This document shows positions 8,084 to 16,797 of a stretch of DNA of 64,000 nt, in pieces; position 1 is the stretch's first letter, and each line of letters opens with the position of its first letter. Location of the stretch: contig NZ_JABWCU010000003.1 of assembly GCF_018491765.1 (NCBI RefSeq), positions 186,001-250,000 on the forward strand, read 5' to 3'. Below the pieces are notes generated by a model that searched no databases, was not told the origin of the DNA, and saw nothing but the letters and a program-made list of their open reading frames with translations. The position numbers and the translations under genes are program-made. The DNA is from Novosphingobium profundi. Lineage in GTDB: Bacteria; Pseudomonadota; Alphaproteobacteria; Sphingomonadales; Sphingomonadaceae.

Positions 8084-9352
8084 ATGATCGACGAAGTGTT
8101 CAATCCACAGGAGCTGGTAAGTACCGATGGCTCCCAGGTTGCTTATGAAGTGTTCAGCTCTCAGGAAATCTACGACCTCGAGCAGGAACGTATCTTTCGT
8201 GGGCCGGTGTGGAATTTCCTCGGCCTCGAAGCCGAGATTCCCAATATCGGTGACTTCAAGAGCACCTTCGTGGGCGACACACCGGTCGTCATGACCCGCA
8301 CCGAAGACGGCGGGCTGGCGGCCTGGGTCAACCGCTGCGCGCATCGCGGCGCTATGGTCTGTCGTGAGCTTCGCGGAAACGCGACATCGCACAATTGCGT
8401 CTATCACCAGTGGAGCTTCGACACCAAGGGCAACCTTCTGGGTGTTCCGTTCCGACGCGGCCAGAAGGGGCAGGCCGGCATGCCGCCGGAGTTCAAGCCA
8501 TCCGAACACAACCTGCATCAGTTGCGCGTCGAAAGCTTTCGCGGCCTCGTCTTTGCCACCTTCAGCGCTGAGACAGTGCCCCTCGAAGAGTACATCGGCA
8601 CCACCATGGGCGGCTACATCAAGCGCGTCTTTCACAAGCCCGTCGAATACCTGGGCTGCACCCGCCAGTTCGCGAACTCGAACTGGAAATTGTACATGGA
8701 AAACGTGAAGGACCCCTACCACGCCAGCCTCCTTCACCTCTTCCACACGACCTTCAACATCTTCCGGGTCGGTATGAAGGCGCACTGCGAAACCGATGAA
8801 AACCATGGGCTGCACAGCATCATCATGGCCATCAAGGAAAACCAGGATGCCGAGGCAGGGGCCGACTACAAGGAGCAGAAGATCCGCTCCTATCAGGAAG
8901 GTTTCGAACTCGAGGACGACAGTATCCTGGCCCTGATCGAGGAATTCGAGGTCGTCGCGACCAATCACATCCAGCCGATTTTCCCGCAGCTCGTCGTCCA
9001 GCAGATCCACAACACCCTGGTCGCACGGCAACTGCTGCCCAAGGGGCCGGACAAGTTCGAGCTGGTCTTCCACTTCTTCGGGTATGCCGACGACACCCCC
9101 GAGTTGCGCAAGCTGCGGATCAAGCAAGCCAACCTCGTGGGTGCGGCCGGGTACATTTCGATGGAGGATACCGAAGCCACCGAACTGGTGCAGCGCGGCA
9201 CCGTCCGGGATGGTGCGGCTCGCTCGTACATCAACATGGCCAAGCATCAGGATGGGCAGACAGACACCCTGATTACCGAAAAGCTCATTCGCTCGTTCTG
9301 GACCGGCTATCGCAATCTCATGGGGGAAGTCGCAACGGGAGCGGGCGCATGA
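8084..9352 (+). CDS. andAc: Ring-hydroxylating dioxygenase large subunit (anthranilate 1,2-dioxygenase type)
   Basis: 422 residues from the ATG at 8084, which has GGAAG five bases ahead; an upstream in-frame ATG at 8051 has none. The Rieske [2Fe-2S] ligands are C85, H87, C105 and H108 (NRCAHRG, HNCVYHQW). The mononuclear iron site is D210, H213, H218 in VKDPYHASLLHLFH. Length and the gene order large-small-ferredoxin-reductase match the three-component AndAcAdAbAa anthranilate dioxygenase of Burkholderia, which makes catechol from anthranilate. The divergent AraC-type gene also matches that locus. Salicylate 5-hydroxylase (NagG) is a close relative and a real alternative, so the substrate is inferred. 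Confidence 0.85.
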   Translation: MIDEVFNPQELVSTDGSQVAYEVFSSQEIYDLEQERIFRGPVWNFLGLEAEIPNIGDFKSTFVGDTPVVMTRTEDGGLAAWVNRCAHRGAMVCRELRGNATSHNCVYHQWSFDTKGNLLGVPFRRGQKGQAGMPPEFKPSEHNLHQLRVESFRGLVFATFSAETVPLEEYIGTTMGGYIKRVFHKPVEYLGCTRQFANSNWKLYMENVKDPYHASLLHLFHTTFNIFRVGMKAHCETDENHGLHSIIMAIKENQDAEAGADYKEQKIRSYQEGFELEDDSILALIEEFEVVATNHIQPIFPQLVVQQIHNTLVARQLLPKGPDKFELVFHFFGYADDTPELRKLRIKQANLVGAAGYISMEDTEATELVQRGTVRDGAARSYINMAKHQDGQTDTLITEKLIRSFWTGYRNLMGEVATGAGA

Positions 9353-9825
9353 CCAACCAGAACCTGGCGCTACGGGCCGAACTGATCGCCCTTCAGGACC
9401 TCTATATTTCCACGCTCGATTCCGACAGGCTCGAGGCCTGGCCGGATCTGTTCGTCGACGATTGCCTCTACCAGATCATTCCCAAGGAAAATGTCGACCA
9501 CGGCTTCCCGGCGCCGCTGATCCTTTGCGACAACAAGCGCATGCTGCGCGATCGTGTGATCTCGCTGCGTCACGCCAATATCTTCGCCCCCGTCGTGTAC
9601 AGGCATTTTTTCTCCGGTCTTGTCTTCGAACAGGACGGCGAGGCCATTCGCATGGAATGCAACTACCTCGTCATCAGCACGAGCCTGGAGGGCGTCTCGA
9701 CGGTCTACCAGGCCGGCACCTACCGCGACATCGTCGTGCGCATCGATGGTGAACTGCGCTTCAAGGAAAAACACTGTGTCTTTGACACGTCGCGGGTCCA
9801 GACGCTTCTCGCGCTGCCGATCTGA
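9349..9825 (+). CDS. andAd: Ring-hydroxylating dioxygenase small (beta) subunit
   Basis: 158 residues with the NTF2-like fold of dioxygenase beta subunits: ELIALQDLYISTLDSDRLEAWPDLF, ENVDHGFPAPLI, RMLRDRV, then VVYRHFFSGL and a C-terminal RFKEKHCVFDTSRVQTLLALPI, typical of the family end. Its ATG overlaps the stop of the large-subunit gene by four bases, so the two subunits should be made in equal amounts. It has a structural role in the alpha3beta3 oxygenase. Confidence 0.85.
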   Translation: MTNQNLALRAELIALQDLYISTLDSDRLEAWPDLFVDDCLYQIIPKENVDHGFPAPLILCDNKRMLRDRVISLRHANIFAPVVYRHFFSGLVFEQDGEAIRMECNYLVISTSLEGVSTVYQAGTYRDIVVRIDGELRFKEKHCVFDTSRVQTLLALPI

Positions 9826-9843
9826 CCCCGGAGAAATGAAACC

Positions 9844-10152
9844 ATGACCATGTGGTACGCTGTCGCACACGAAAGCGAAATCGAGGACGATACGCCCTTT
9901 GCCACCGAGGCAAAGGGAACCCCTCTGGCCCTGTTCAGGATCGGTGGTGCGATTTACGCGCTCTACGACCTGTGCTCGCATGGCGCCGCCAGATTGTCGG
10001 ACGGGTTCGTTGAGGATGGCTGCGTTGAATGCCCCCTCCATCAGGGCCTGATCGCCATCGCCACCGGCGAACCGCGCTCGGCGCCCATCACCGAGCCGGT
10101 CACGGCCTATCCGGTTCGGATCGTCGACGGACAGGTCGAAGTGGAGCTGTGA
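9844..10152 (+). CDS. andAb: Rieske-type [2Fe-2S] ferredoxin of the dioxygenase
   Basis: 102 residues. The Rieske ligands are visible as CSHG and CPLHQG, separated by 16 residues, the spacing of biphenyl/naphthalene-type ferredoxins. It would carry electrons from the FAD reductase encoded next to the terminal oxygenase. It starts 18 bases after the small subunit gene behind a GGAGAAA sequence. Confidence 0.88.
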   Translation: MTMWYAVAHESEIEDDTPFATEAKGTPLALFRIGGAIYALYDLCSHGAARLSDGFVEDGCVECPLHQGLIAIATGEPRSAPITEPVTAYPVRIVDGQVEVEL

Positions 10153-10153
10153 C

Positions 10154-11356
10154 GTGACCAAGCACCCTTCGCACGAGACCTACGTCATTATCGGCGCCGG
10201 CCAGGCTGGCGCCTGGATTGCACGAACCTTGCGGAGTGAGGGATTCGCGGGGCGTATTCTCCTTCTCGGCGAAGAGCCGCATCCCGCTTACGAGCGCCCC
10301 CCGCTGTCCAAGGATATCTTGCAGGGGCGAAAGCTCGCACCAGCGGCCTGGCTGATAACCGACGATATTCTCGACGAATTGACCATAGAGATGCGGCTGA
10401 ACTGCTGCGTCGATCGGGTCGATATCGCGACACAAGAAGTCATCTGCCTCGACGGCTCCGTCGAAGTCTACGACAAGCTCTTTTTTACAACCGGAAGCGC
10501 GGCGCGATTACCCCATGGCTTCGACACGAGCGAACGGGCATTTGTGCTGCGCACGCTCGACGACGCAACGGCCATGGCAAAGGCCATGAGCCAGGCGAAC
10601 AGGGCGGTCGTCGTCGGTGGTGGATGGATCGGCCTGGAAGTCGCCGCCAGCGCGCGCAGTCGTGGTCTGGACGTCACTATCCTCGAGGTGGGCACGCGCC
10701 TGTGTGCACGCTCGGTTCCACCCGTGGTCTCACAATGGTTGTACGACCAGCACGTCGACAACGGCGTCGAGATCGTCCTCAACGCCAAAATCAGATCGTA
10801 CTGCGAGCGCAACGACCAGGTCGAGGTCACCCTCTGCGATGACAGTAGGCTTGATGCCGACATACTGGTCGCCGGAATAGGCAATGTGCCTCTCGACGGG
10901 CTCGCGCGCGATGCCGGCATTGCCGTGGACGACGGCATCCTGGTCGACAGCCGGGGCCGGACCTCGATCCCGGGAATCTACGCCGCAGGTGACGTCGCGC
11001 GCTTCGACTGCAAATGGGCGGGCCTGCCCACACGTCGCGAATCCTGGGCCAACGCGCAGGAGCAAGCGATCGTCGTGGCCAAGGCTGCGCTTGGTCACGA
11101 TTGCGAATACGATACGCTGCCCTGGCTGTGGTCCGACCAGTATGGCAAGAATATCCAGATCTGCGGAAATCCCGAGCTGGGCCGCACGGTCCTGACCGAT
11201 CCGGGCGTGTCCCATGATGCCAGGTGCTGGGCCTTCCTCGATGACACCGGCCGGCTTGTCGGCGCAGTCGCGATCGATGCCCCCCGAGCATTTCGCCCGC
11301 TGCGCCGGATGCTGCAGAAAGGCCACACCGATTTTCCCACAGAGGGCTGGATTTAA
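10154..11356 (+). CDS. andAa: FAD-dependent ferredoxin reductase of the dioxygenase
   Basis: 400 residues beginning at a GTG two bases after the ferredoxin stop. The FAD-binding fingerprint (YVIIGAGQAGAWIARTLR), the ERPPLSKD segment, the NAD(P)H-binding fingerprint (VVVGGGWIGLEVAASAR) and the second flavin motif (GIYAAGDVARF) are in the order of BphA4/AndAa-type reductases. It oxidises NADH and reduces the Rieske ferredoxin. This is the last of four tightly linked dioxygenase genes; an 87-base gap separates it from two exported hydrolases. Confidence 0.88.
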   Translation: MTKHPSHETYVIIGAGQAGAWIARTLRSEGFAGRILLLGEEPHPAYERPPLSKDILQGRKLAPAAWLITDDILDELTIEMRLNCCVDRVDIATQEVICLDGSVEVYDKLFFTTGSAARLPHGFDTSERAFVLRTLDDATAMAKAMSQANRAVVVGGGWIGLEVAASARSRGLDVTILEVGTRLCARSVPPVVSQWLYDQHVDNGVEIVLNAKIRSYCERNDQVEVTLCDDSRLDADILVAGIGNVPLDGLARDAGIAVDDGILVDSRGRTSIPGIYAAGDVARFDCKWAGLPTRRESWANAQEQAIVVAKAALGHDCEYDTLPWLWSDQYGKNIQICGNPELGRTVLTDPGVSHDARCWAFLDDTGRLVGAVAIDAPRAFRPLRRMLQKGHTDFPTEGWI

Positions 11357-11443
11357 GAGCCTCAGCCGCCACCATGCGTGCGGTCGGCCGTCGCGAGGTT
11401 CGACCGATCCATCTGTCACACACCAAGACCTTAAGGGGACCAC

Positions 11444-12418
11444 ATGCTTCGAGGACTTTTCGCGCTTCTGTGCGCCGCGATGACCATCAGTACAGCGAAC
11501 GCGCAGGACATGCGCGTCAGCCTGCTCGGGACAGGAACGCCCATCCTGAACATCAATCGGTTCGGCATGAGCACGCTTGTCGAAGCGGGTGGGCAGAAAT
11601 TGCTGTTCGATGCCGGGCGAGGCGTTGCGATCCGCCTGCATCAAAAGCAGGTTCCCCTCTCGAAGATCGATGCCGTCTTCATCACCCATATGCACTCCGA
11701 TCACCTCACCGGCCTTCCCGATCTATACGCGAGTGCCCCTCTGCCGACAGATGATGGCCGGCGGGCCTCGCCGCTTGAAATCTGGGGTCCGACCGGTGTG
11801 ACGGAACTTGCCACCGGCATCGAGATGATGTTCACCGAAAACAACCGGATACGCCTGACCGGCGGCGAAACGAACGAATCCGCGCTCAAGATCACCTCGC
11901 ACCTGTTGCAGGAAGGCGTCGTCTACGACCGAGGCGGGGTCAAGGTAACCGCCTTCCTCGTCAATCACGGCCATGTCAAACCCGCTTACGGCTACCGCGT
12001 CGACTACGCCGGGCATTCGGTGGTTCTGTCCGGCGACACCACTCTGGCGCCCAACCTGCTGGAACAGGCCAAAGGCGTCGATATGCTCATCCATTCCGTT
12101 GCAATCGGCAGCCGCGAACTGGAAAAGGCCGAACCGGCCTACGTCCATCATTTCTACGAATATCTTGCCAACCCCGAGACTGCGGCAGGCATCCTGGCCA
12201 AGACACATCCAAAGCTGGCCGTCTTTTCGCACATCTCTCTCTACAGCAAGGGCAATGTCGCGCGCGCAACCCTTGGCGAACTCGAGAGCCGGATCAAGGC
12301 CGCGTACGACGGAACCTTCCTCGTCGGCCAGGATCTCATGTCTTTCGACATCGACGATTCGGGCGTACACCCCGAACCCTACACCCTCGACATGCGCTGG
12401 CAGGAACCGGGCCAATGA
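11444..12418 (+). CDS. Exported metallo-beta-lactamase-fold hydrolase (RNase Z/AtsA-like)
   Basis: 324 residues with a Sec signal peptide (MLRGLFALLCAAMTISTANA, cleavage before QDM). Metal ligands are seen as THMHSDH (the HxHxDH box), a downstream His in VNHGHV, GDTTLAPN (Asp bridging the metals) and FSHIS. The overall layout resembles RNase Z-like arylsulfatase/phosphodiesterase enzymes. Because it is exported, a tRNA role is unlikely; hydrolysis of an ester, lactone or sulfate before uptake fits better. The stop overlaps the next hydrolase gene by four bases. The AAGGGGAC before the ATG is its likely Shine-Dalgarno. Confidence 0.78.
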   Translation: MLRGLFALLCAAMTISTANAQDMRVSLLGTGTPILNINRFGMSTLVEAGGQKLLFDAGRGVAIRLHQKQVPLSKIDAVFITHMHSDHLTGLPDLYASAPLPTDDGRRASPLEIWGPTGVTELATGIEMMFTENNRIRLTGGETNESALKITSHLLQEGVVYDRGGVKVTAFLVNHGHVKPAYGYRVDYAGHSVVLSGDTTLAPNLLEQAKGVDMLIHSVAIGSRELEKAEPAYVHHFYEYLANPETAAGILAKTHPKLAVFSHISLYSKGNVARATLGELESRIKAAYDGTFLVGQDLMSFDIDDSGVHPEPYTLDMRWQEPGQ

Positions 12419-13395
12419 CCGGCGTGTTCGCGCACACAGGGCGGATCTCCAGATCCGCCCTGGCGATCACTTCGGTGCTTGCATGTCTGGCCTCCGGTGC
12501 GAGCTACGCCGACGCTGAACCGACCGCGCAATATCGCGAGGTGCGCCCGCCGGGCCGTGCCGGCGCAATCACGCTGCTCGAAAGCCCGGCCCGTGCCGAC
12601 GATAGCCCCGAAGTGTGGTTCGTGCGCAAGGGCGGGCTGAGCGTGCGCAATGTCCACGCATCGACGTTGACGCCCTATCTGCCCGCCAAGGGCAAGGGCA
12701 CCGGTGCCGCGATCGTGCTCGCGCCAGGAGGTGCGTTTCGCATGCTCGCCATTGAGGCCGAGGGTGAAAGGGTCGCGAAATGGTTCACGGCCCGCGGCAT
12801 CGCGGTCTTCGTATTGAAATATCGGCTGCGGGCGACGTCCCGCGATGGATCACGCTTCCTTGCGGAGATGGACAACATCGCCAAGCTGGTCGCTGCCGAC
12901 CCGCACGCTTCCGAAACGCCCGACTACGCGTTCGAAGACGGGCTCGCGGCACTCCAGGTCGTTCGCGACAATGCGAGGCGTTGGGGAATCGATCCTCGGC
13001 GCGTTGGTGTGGCGGGCTTCTCGGCAGGCGCTCGGCTGTCGCGAGACCTCGCGCTGCACGCGCCAGCCGGAAAAGGTCCTGACTTTGCCGCAACGATCTA
13101 TGGACCGATGATTGCGGTCGACGTACCCGCCAGCGCCCCGCCACTCTTCGCCGCCCTGGCTGTCGATGACCCGGTGTTCGGAAACACCGACTTGGGCATC
13201 ATCAACAGCTGGCGCCAGGCAAACAAGCCCGTCGAGGCCCACCTCTATCAAAAGGGCGGGCACGGGTTTGGCGCGGGGCGCAAGGGGGAGACGAATGCCT
13301 TGTGGATGGAGCAGTTTCATACCTGGCTGGGGATGAACGGGTTCCTTTCCGACACTGTACACGGAATGCATTCTCGCGATCGGGAGCAGGGCTGA
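12415..13395 (+). CDS. Exported alpha/beta hydrolase (BD-FAE/xylan-esterase-like)
   Basis: 326 residues. An N-terminal signal (residues ~10-33, ALAITSVLACLASGASYADA) precedes an alpha/beta hydrolase domain. It has APGGAF (oxyanion loop), VFVLKYRLR, the nucleophile elbow GVAGFSAGARL, an acid region ALAVDDPVFG and the catalytic His in KGGHGFGAG. This pattern is that of small acyl- or feruloyl-esterases. Translationally coupled to the upstream metallo-hydrolase gene. Both would act in the periplasm on the compound that the receptor downstream brings in or the dioxygenase finally attacks; that link is inference. Confidence 0.78.
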   Translation: MTGVFAHTGRISRSALAITSVLACLASGASYADAEPTAQYREVRPPGRAGAITLLESPARADDSPEVWFVRKGGLSVRNVHASTLTPYLPAKGKGTGAAIVLAPGGAFRMLAIEAEGERVAKWFTARGIAVFVLKYRLRATSRDGSRFLAEMDNIAKLVAADPHASETPDYAFEDGLAALQVVRDNARRWGIDPRRVGVAGFSAGARLSRDLALHAPAGKGPDFAATIYGPMIAVDVPASAPPLFAALAVDDPVFGNTDLGIINSWRQANKPVEAHLYQKGGHGFGAGRKGETNALWMEQFHTWLGMNGFLSDTVHGMHSRDREQG

Positions 13396-13628
13396 CCAGG
13401 AGATCCTGACGAGCGAGTCGTCATCGCGCGGGCTCGTGAGTTGTCGCCATTTTCGGATTGTCCGGGCTTTGCGCTGCGAAATCCGGATTGCGACGCGCCC
13501 AAAAGCTATCGATTGTCGTCACTGCAATCATGAACGCATTAATCGAGAAAAAACAAGGCGGCGCAGATCGCAACTAAAAAAATGGCTCTCACTCAATATC
13601 GGGGGGCGCAAAACAGGGATCGGCAAAA

Positions 13629-15761
13629 ATGTATATCTTTAAATCGAAAATCCGTAATCGAATATTTATGACTTCGACCTCGCTTCTGGTCGTGGCCGTA
13701 CCGGCCTCGTTGGCGCACGCGCAGGAGGCCGAAGGCGGAGAAATCGTCGTTACCGCGCAAAAGCGTGAGGAAAAGCTCGCGCAAGTACCCGTGTCGATGT
13801 CCGTCGTCGGGGGAGGAGACCTCGATAAAGCCAACTCGCAGAGCGTGGCGGACATCCTCAACTCGGTCCCGGGCATCGTCGCCACGAACTCGGGTCAACC
13901 GGCCAGCCCGAACTTGGCCGTCCGCGGTGTCGCGGCTGCCGGCGCATACAACTCCGGCTCGACGCCGATCGGGTACTATCTCGATTCTGCGCCCTTTGGT
14001 TTCGTTCGTACGGCCAGCGTTCCGGATCTCGACGTCTACGATCTCAGCCGCATCGAGGTCCTGCGCGGACCCCAAGGCACGCTTTACGGTGCTGGTTCGC
14101 TCAATGGCGTGGTTCGTGTTCTCACCAACGACGCCGATCTCAACGACTTCGCCCTCAAGGGGCGCGTCGCGTTTTCCGAGACCGAGCACGGCAGCGGAAA
14201 CCTGCGTGGGGACGCTGCCCTCAACGTGCCGATTATCGAAGGAACGCTCGCCGTGCGCGGCGTGGTCAGCTACCAGAACATGGGGGGCTGGATCGACAAG
14301 CCGTCACGCAACAACGCCAATGGCTTCGATAGCCGCACCTATCGTTTCAAACTGGGCGCACAGCCCACCGATCGCCTGAGCCTGACCGGGTCGCTCTGGT
14401 TGTCACGGCAAAATGCGGATTCGTCCGCGACGTCCGCAAACAACCGCACCAGTCCGCTTCGTGACGTCGAGAACGCGACCTCGAAGTTCGATATCTATGG
14501 GCTCAAGGCGGCCTATGAATTCGATCCGGTGACGCTCAGCAGCAGCACAAGCTACATCAAGTACTTCACCGAATCGAACGTTGATCAGATACCCGCCGGC
14601 CGTTCCGACGTGCTCAAGTTCCAGTTCCACGCCAAGACATTTTCCGAGGAGCTCAATCTGACCTCGACGTCGGACGGCCCCTGGAAATACACCCTTGGCG
14701 GAATCTACCGGGATGCGCGCGATACGCACTTCGCCCAGTTCTATTCGGGCGACGGCACCACCGACAATCCCACTAATCGTTATCCCCAGTTGATCGATTA
14801 TAGATCGCAATCCTGGGCGACTTTTGGCGAACTTACACGCTACTTCTTCGATAAGAGGCTCGAACTGACCGGCGGCCTTCGCCACTTCGAAGACACGGTC
14901 ACGATGGACGAAAAGTCGCACATTTCGAACACGCTTCCTTCCTCCTACGTCTACACAAAGAGCAAGTTCAAGGCCACCACACCCCGAGTCATCCTGGCCT
15001 GGCATCCCGATCTCGACACGAATTTCTACGCCTCCTATTCTCAGGGGTTCCGCTCGGGCTTCGAACAACTCCCGGCCGTCAAGGCTGCGGCGCCGGATCT
15101 TCCGGCCGCGAACCCGGACAAGCTGCGCAATTATGAAATCGGTGCCAAGGGCCGGCTCTTCAACGGCCTGTTCGATTACGACGTGTCCGGCTACTACATC
15201 GATTGGAAGGACGTCCAGATGCCCATCCGCGTCACGGTCGACGGTGTTGGCCGTGTGGCCGTGCTCAATGCGGCTTCGGCAAGCGGCCCTGGTGTCGATG
15301 TCTCGGCAACCTTGAACCCGCTCTATGGCCTCTCCCTGTCGGGACAGGTCAGCTGGAACGACCTGACCGTTGATGAAGATGTGGCGTCTGGCGGCACCAT
15401 CCTGTTCGCGAAGGGCGACCGTCTTTCGAATTCATCCAAGTACACCGTCGGACTGTCGGCGCGGTATCGCTTCGATCTTCCAGGCGACTACACGGGCACG
15501 TTCCTTGTCGCTGGCAACCGGATCTCGCCGCAAAGCGCGGTCACTCTCAACGGCACAAGACGGGTGGCCGTCTACTCCGACACCATCGATACGGTCCGGG
15601 CCAGCTTTACCCTGGATGCTCCCCAGAATTGGAGCTTGCGGGCTTTCGTTGAAAACCTGACGAACGAGAATGGAGCGACATTGGCCAACACCACCTCGCC
15701 CATTTACAACGCGCATCTGCGTCCACGGACCTTCGGGCTCGAGCTCTCGTTCCACATGTAA
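13629..15761 (+). CDS. TonB-dependent outer-membrane receptor
   Basis: 710 residues. After a signal peptide (cleavage near AHAQEA) comes a TonB-box-like EIVVTAQKREEK, the style common in sphingomonad receptors. The plug domain shows SVADILNSVPGI, LAVRGV, and RIEVLRGPQGTLYGAGSLNGVV. A 22-strand barrel region follows, ending RPRTFGLELSFHM; the final residue is Met rather than the usual aromatic. An ATG 13 codons further in (13668) is an alternative start. It lies 233 bases after the hydrolase pair and before a strong terminator. It probably imports the substrate of the dioxygenase cluster. Confidence 0.87.
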   Translation: MYIFKSKIRNRIFMTSTSLLVVAVPASLAHAQEAEGGEIVVTAQKREEKLAQVPVSMSVVGGGDLDKANSQSVADILNSVPGIVATNSGQPASPNLAVRGVAAAGAYNSGSTPIGYYLDSAPFGFVRTASVPDLDVYDLSRIEVLRGPQGTLYGAGSLNGVVRVLTNDADLNDFALKGRVAFSETEHGSGNLRGDAALNVPIIEGTLAVRGVVSYQNMGGWIDKPSRNNANGFDSRTYRFKLGAQPTDRLSLTGSLWLSRQNADSSATSANNRTSPLRDVENATSKFDIYGLKAAYEFDPVTLSSSTSYIKYFTESNVDQIPAGRSDVLKFQFHAKTFSEELNLTSTSDGPWKYTLGGIYRDARDTHFAQFYSGDGTTDNPTNRYPQLIDYRSQSWATFGELTRYFFDKRLELTGGLRHFEDTVTMDEKSHISNTLPSSYVYTKSKFKATTPRVILAWHPDLDTNFYASYSQGFRSGFEQLPAVKAAAPDLPAANPDKLRNYEIGAKGRLFNGLFDYDVSGYYIDWKDVQMPIRVTVDGVGRVAVLNAASASGPGVDVSATLNPLYGLSLSGQVSWNDLTVDEDVASGGTILFAKGDRLSNSSKYTVGLSARYRFDLPGDYTGTFLVAGNRISPQSAVTLNGTRRVAVYSDTIDTVRASFTLDAPQNWSLRAFVENLTNENGATLANTTSPIYNAHLRPRTFGLELSFHM

Positions 15762-15821
15762 GGCGATCGAGACTTCTCAAAACTCATACTGATCGCGTCC
15801 CACCCTCACATCCTGCGATCG

Positions 15822-15863
15822 ACCTGCTGCCGTGCCGTGCGCACGGCAGCAGGTTCTTTTTTT
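15822..15863 (+). terminator. Rho-independent terminator of the catabolic cluster
   Basis: A perfect 14-base-pair stem (ACCTGCTGCCGTGC with GCACGGCAGCAGGT) with a 5-base loop is followed by TCTTTTTTT. It starts 61 bases after the receptor stop codon and closes the plus-strand cluster. Confidence 0.92.
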
Positions 15864-16797
15864 GTGGGAGGAGGGCTGGTTTGCGGTCGCGTCCGGCGAA
15901 GGGACCAAGACGCGACTGGAATGGAGGGCTCTGCGCACGCCCAAGTCCAGTCGGTCCGCGCCGACGGGCCTTTTCGACAAGCCTTTCGCGAAGGCTGATG
16001 ATCGCGGGGAGAAACGTCGCGCCCTGATCCAATCCGTGAAGCGGGCCAGGTCGGACAAGGACCTGCGCCAGCCTCCTGGAAGAGATCAAGGCAGCGCCGT
16101 AAGGCGAATGCCCGCACGGGCGGGCACCGGGCTCTATCTCCGCTGCGCTGCGACCAAGCCCCTCATGGGGTCTTGGCGGCTGACGCCGTCACGATCCCTT
16201 TCGCAGGTCATCGGCTTGGTAGGCGACACGTCGGCGTGAGCGCGTTGCGCCGTTATCCCTGCTCCATTTCAGGCTTCGCCTAAGGAATCGCGCGTGCCGC
16301 GCGATGTGGATCGTGGAGCCAGCAGCATGCCATCACCCCCTTCGCCGCCTCGCAGGGTCCGCGCGTTGCAGAACCGGTTTCGGCCACAACGAGTTGCGTC
16401 GCGGCCAAGCTGCGCCAGGCGAAAAGGGGCCGGCGGCGTCTGTTCGACCTGAAGAAGCGCCGGCCCCTTTTCGCCAGGCTTCGCTAAGCCCCTCCCGTGC
16501 CTGTTGTGGCCAAGAGCCCGCTCCTGCGCCTTCGGACCTGCGAGGGCGGCTCCGGGTGCGATGACATGCAAGCCGGCCCACGCTCCCTTGTCCGTTCAAG
16601 CAGAACCGGCCGCGCGTGCGGCCGGTGCGTCTTTGCCGTTGGTGGGCCGCTGGCGCGGCCGTTCGATGCTCAGGCTCACCAAATACGATGGATTTTTGTC
16701 AAGAAAACAACACGATAGCAGTCTTATGGGGCTGGTGTAGAGTTCTCTTGTGGCCGGGAAAAAGAAGCGGTCCACATGCAAGAGAAAGGATGAAGTC
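15864..16797. other. 934-base non-coding stretch ahead of the mobilization module, rich in hairpins
   Basis: I see no gene: open frames on both strands lack ribosome binding sites and family patterns. The second half holds three perfect or near-perfect hairpins: 16287-16305 (8-bp stem, loop TGC), 16414-16479 (22-base arms) and 16605-16626 (9-bp stem, loop GCGT). This arrangement directly before DUF736 suggests a control or replication/transfer region of the mobile element. Confidence 0.5.
16414..16479. repeat. Large inverted repeat, 22-base arms
   Basis: The left arm 16414-16435 (GCCAGGCGAAAAGGGGCCGG plus CG) and right arm 16458-16479 are reverse complements with one mismatch, separated by a 22-base spacer. 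There is no T tract on either side, so it is not a simple intrinsic terminator. It could be a protein-binding or transfer-related site. Confidence 0.8.

Noticed and set aside
16414..16479. Terminator for the preceding catabolic cluster
   Set aside because: The inverted repeat has no T tract on either strand, and a strong terminator is already present at 15822-15863.
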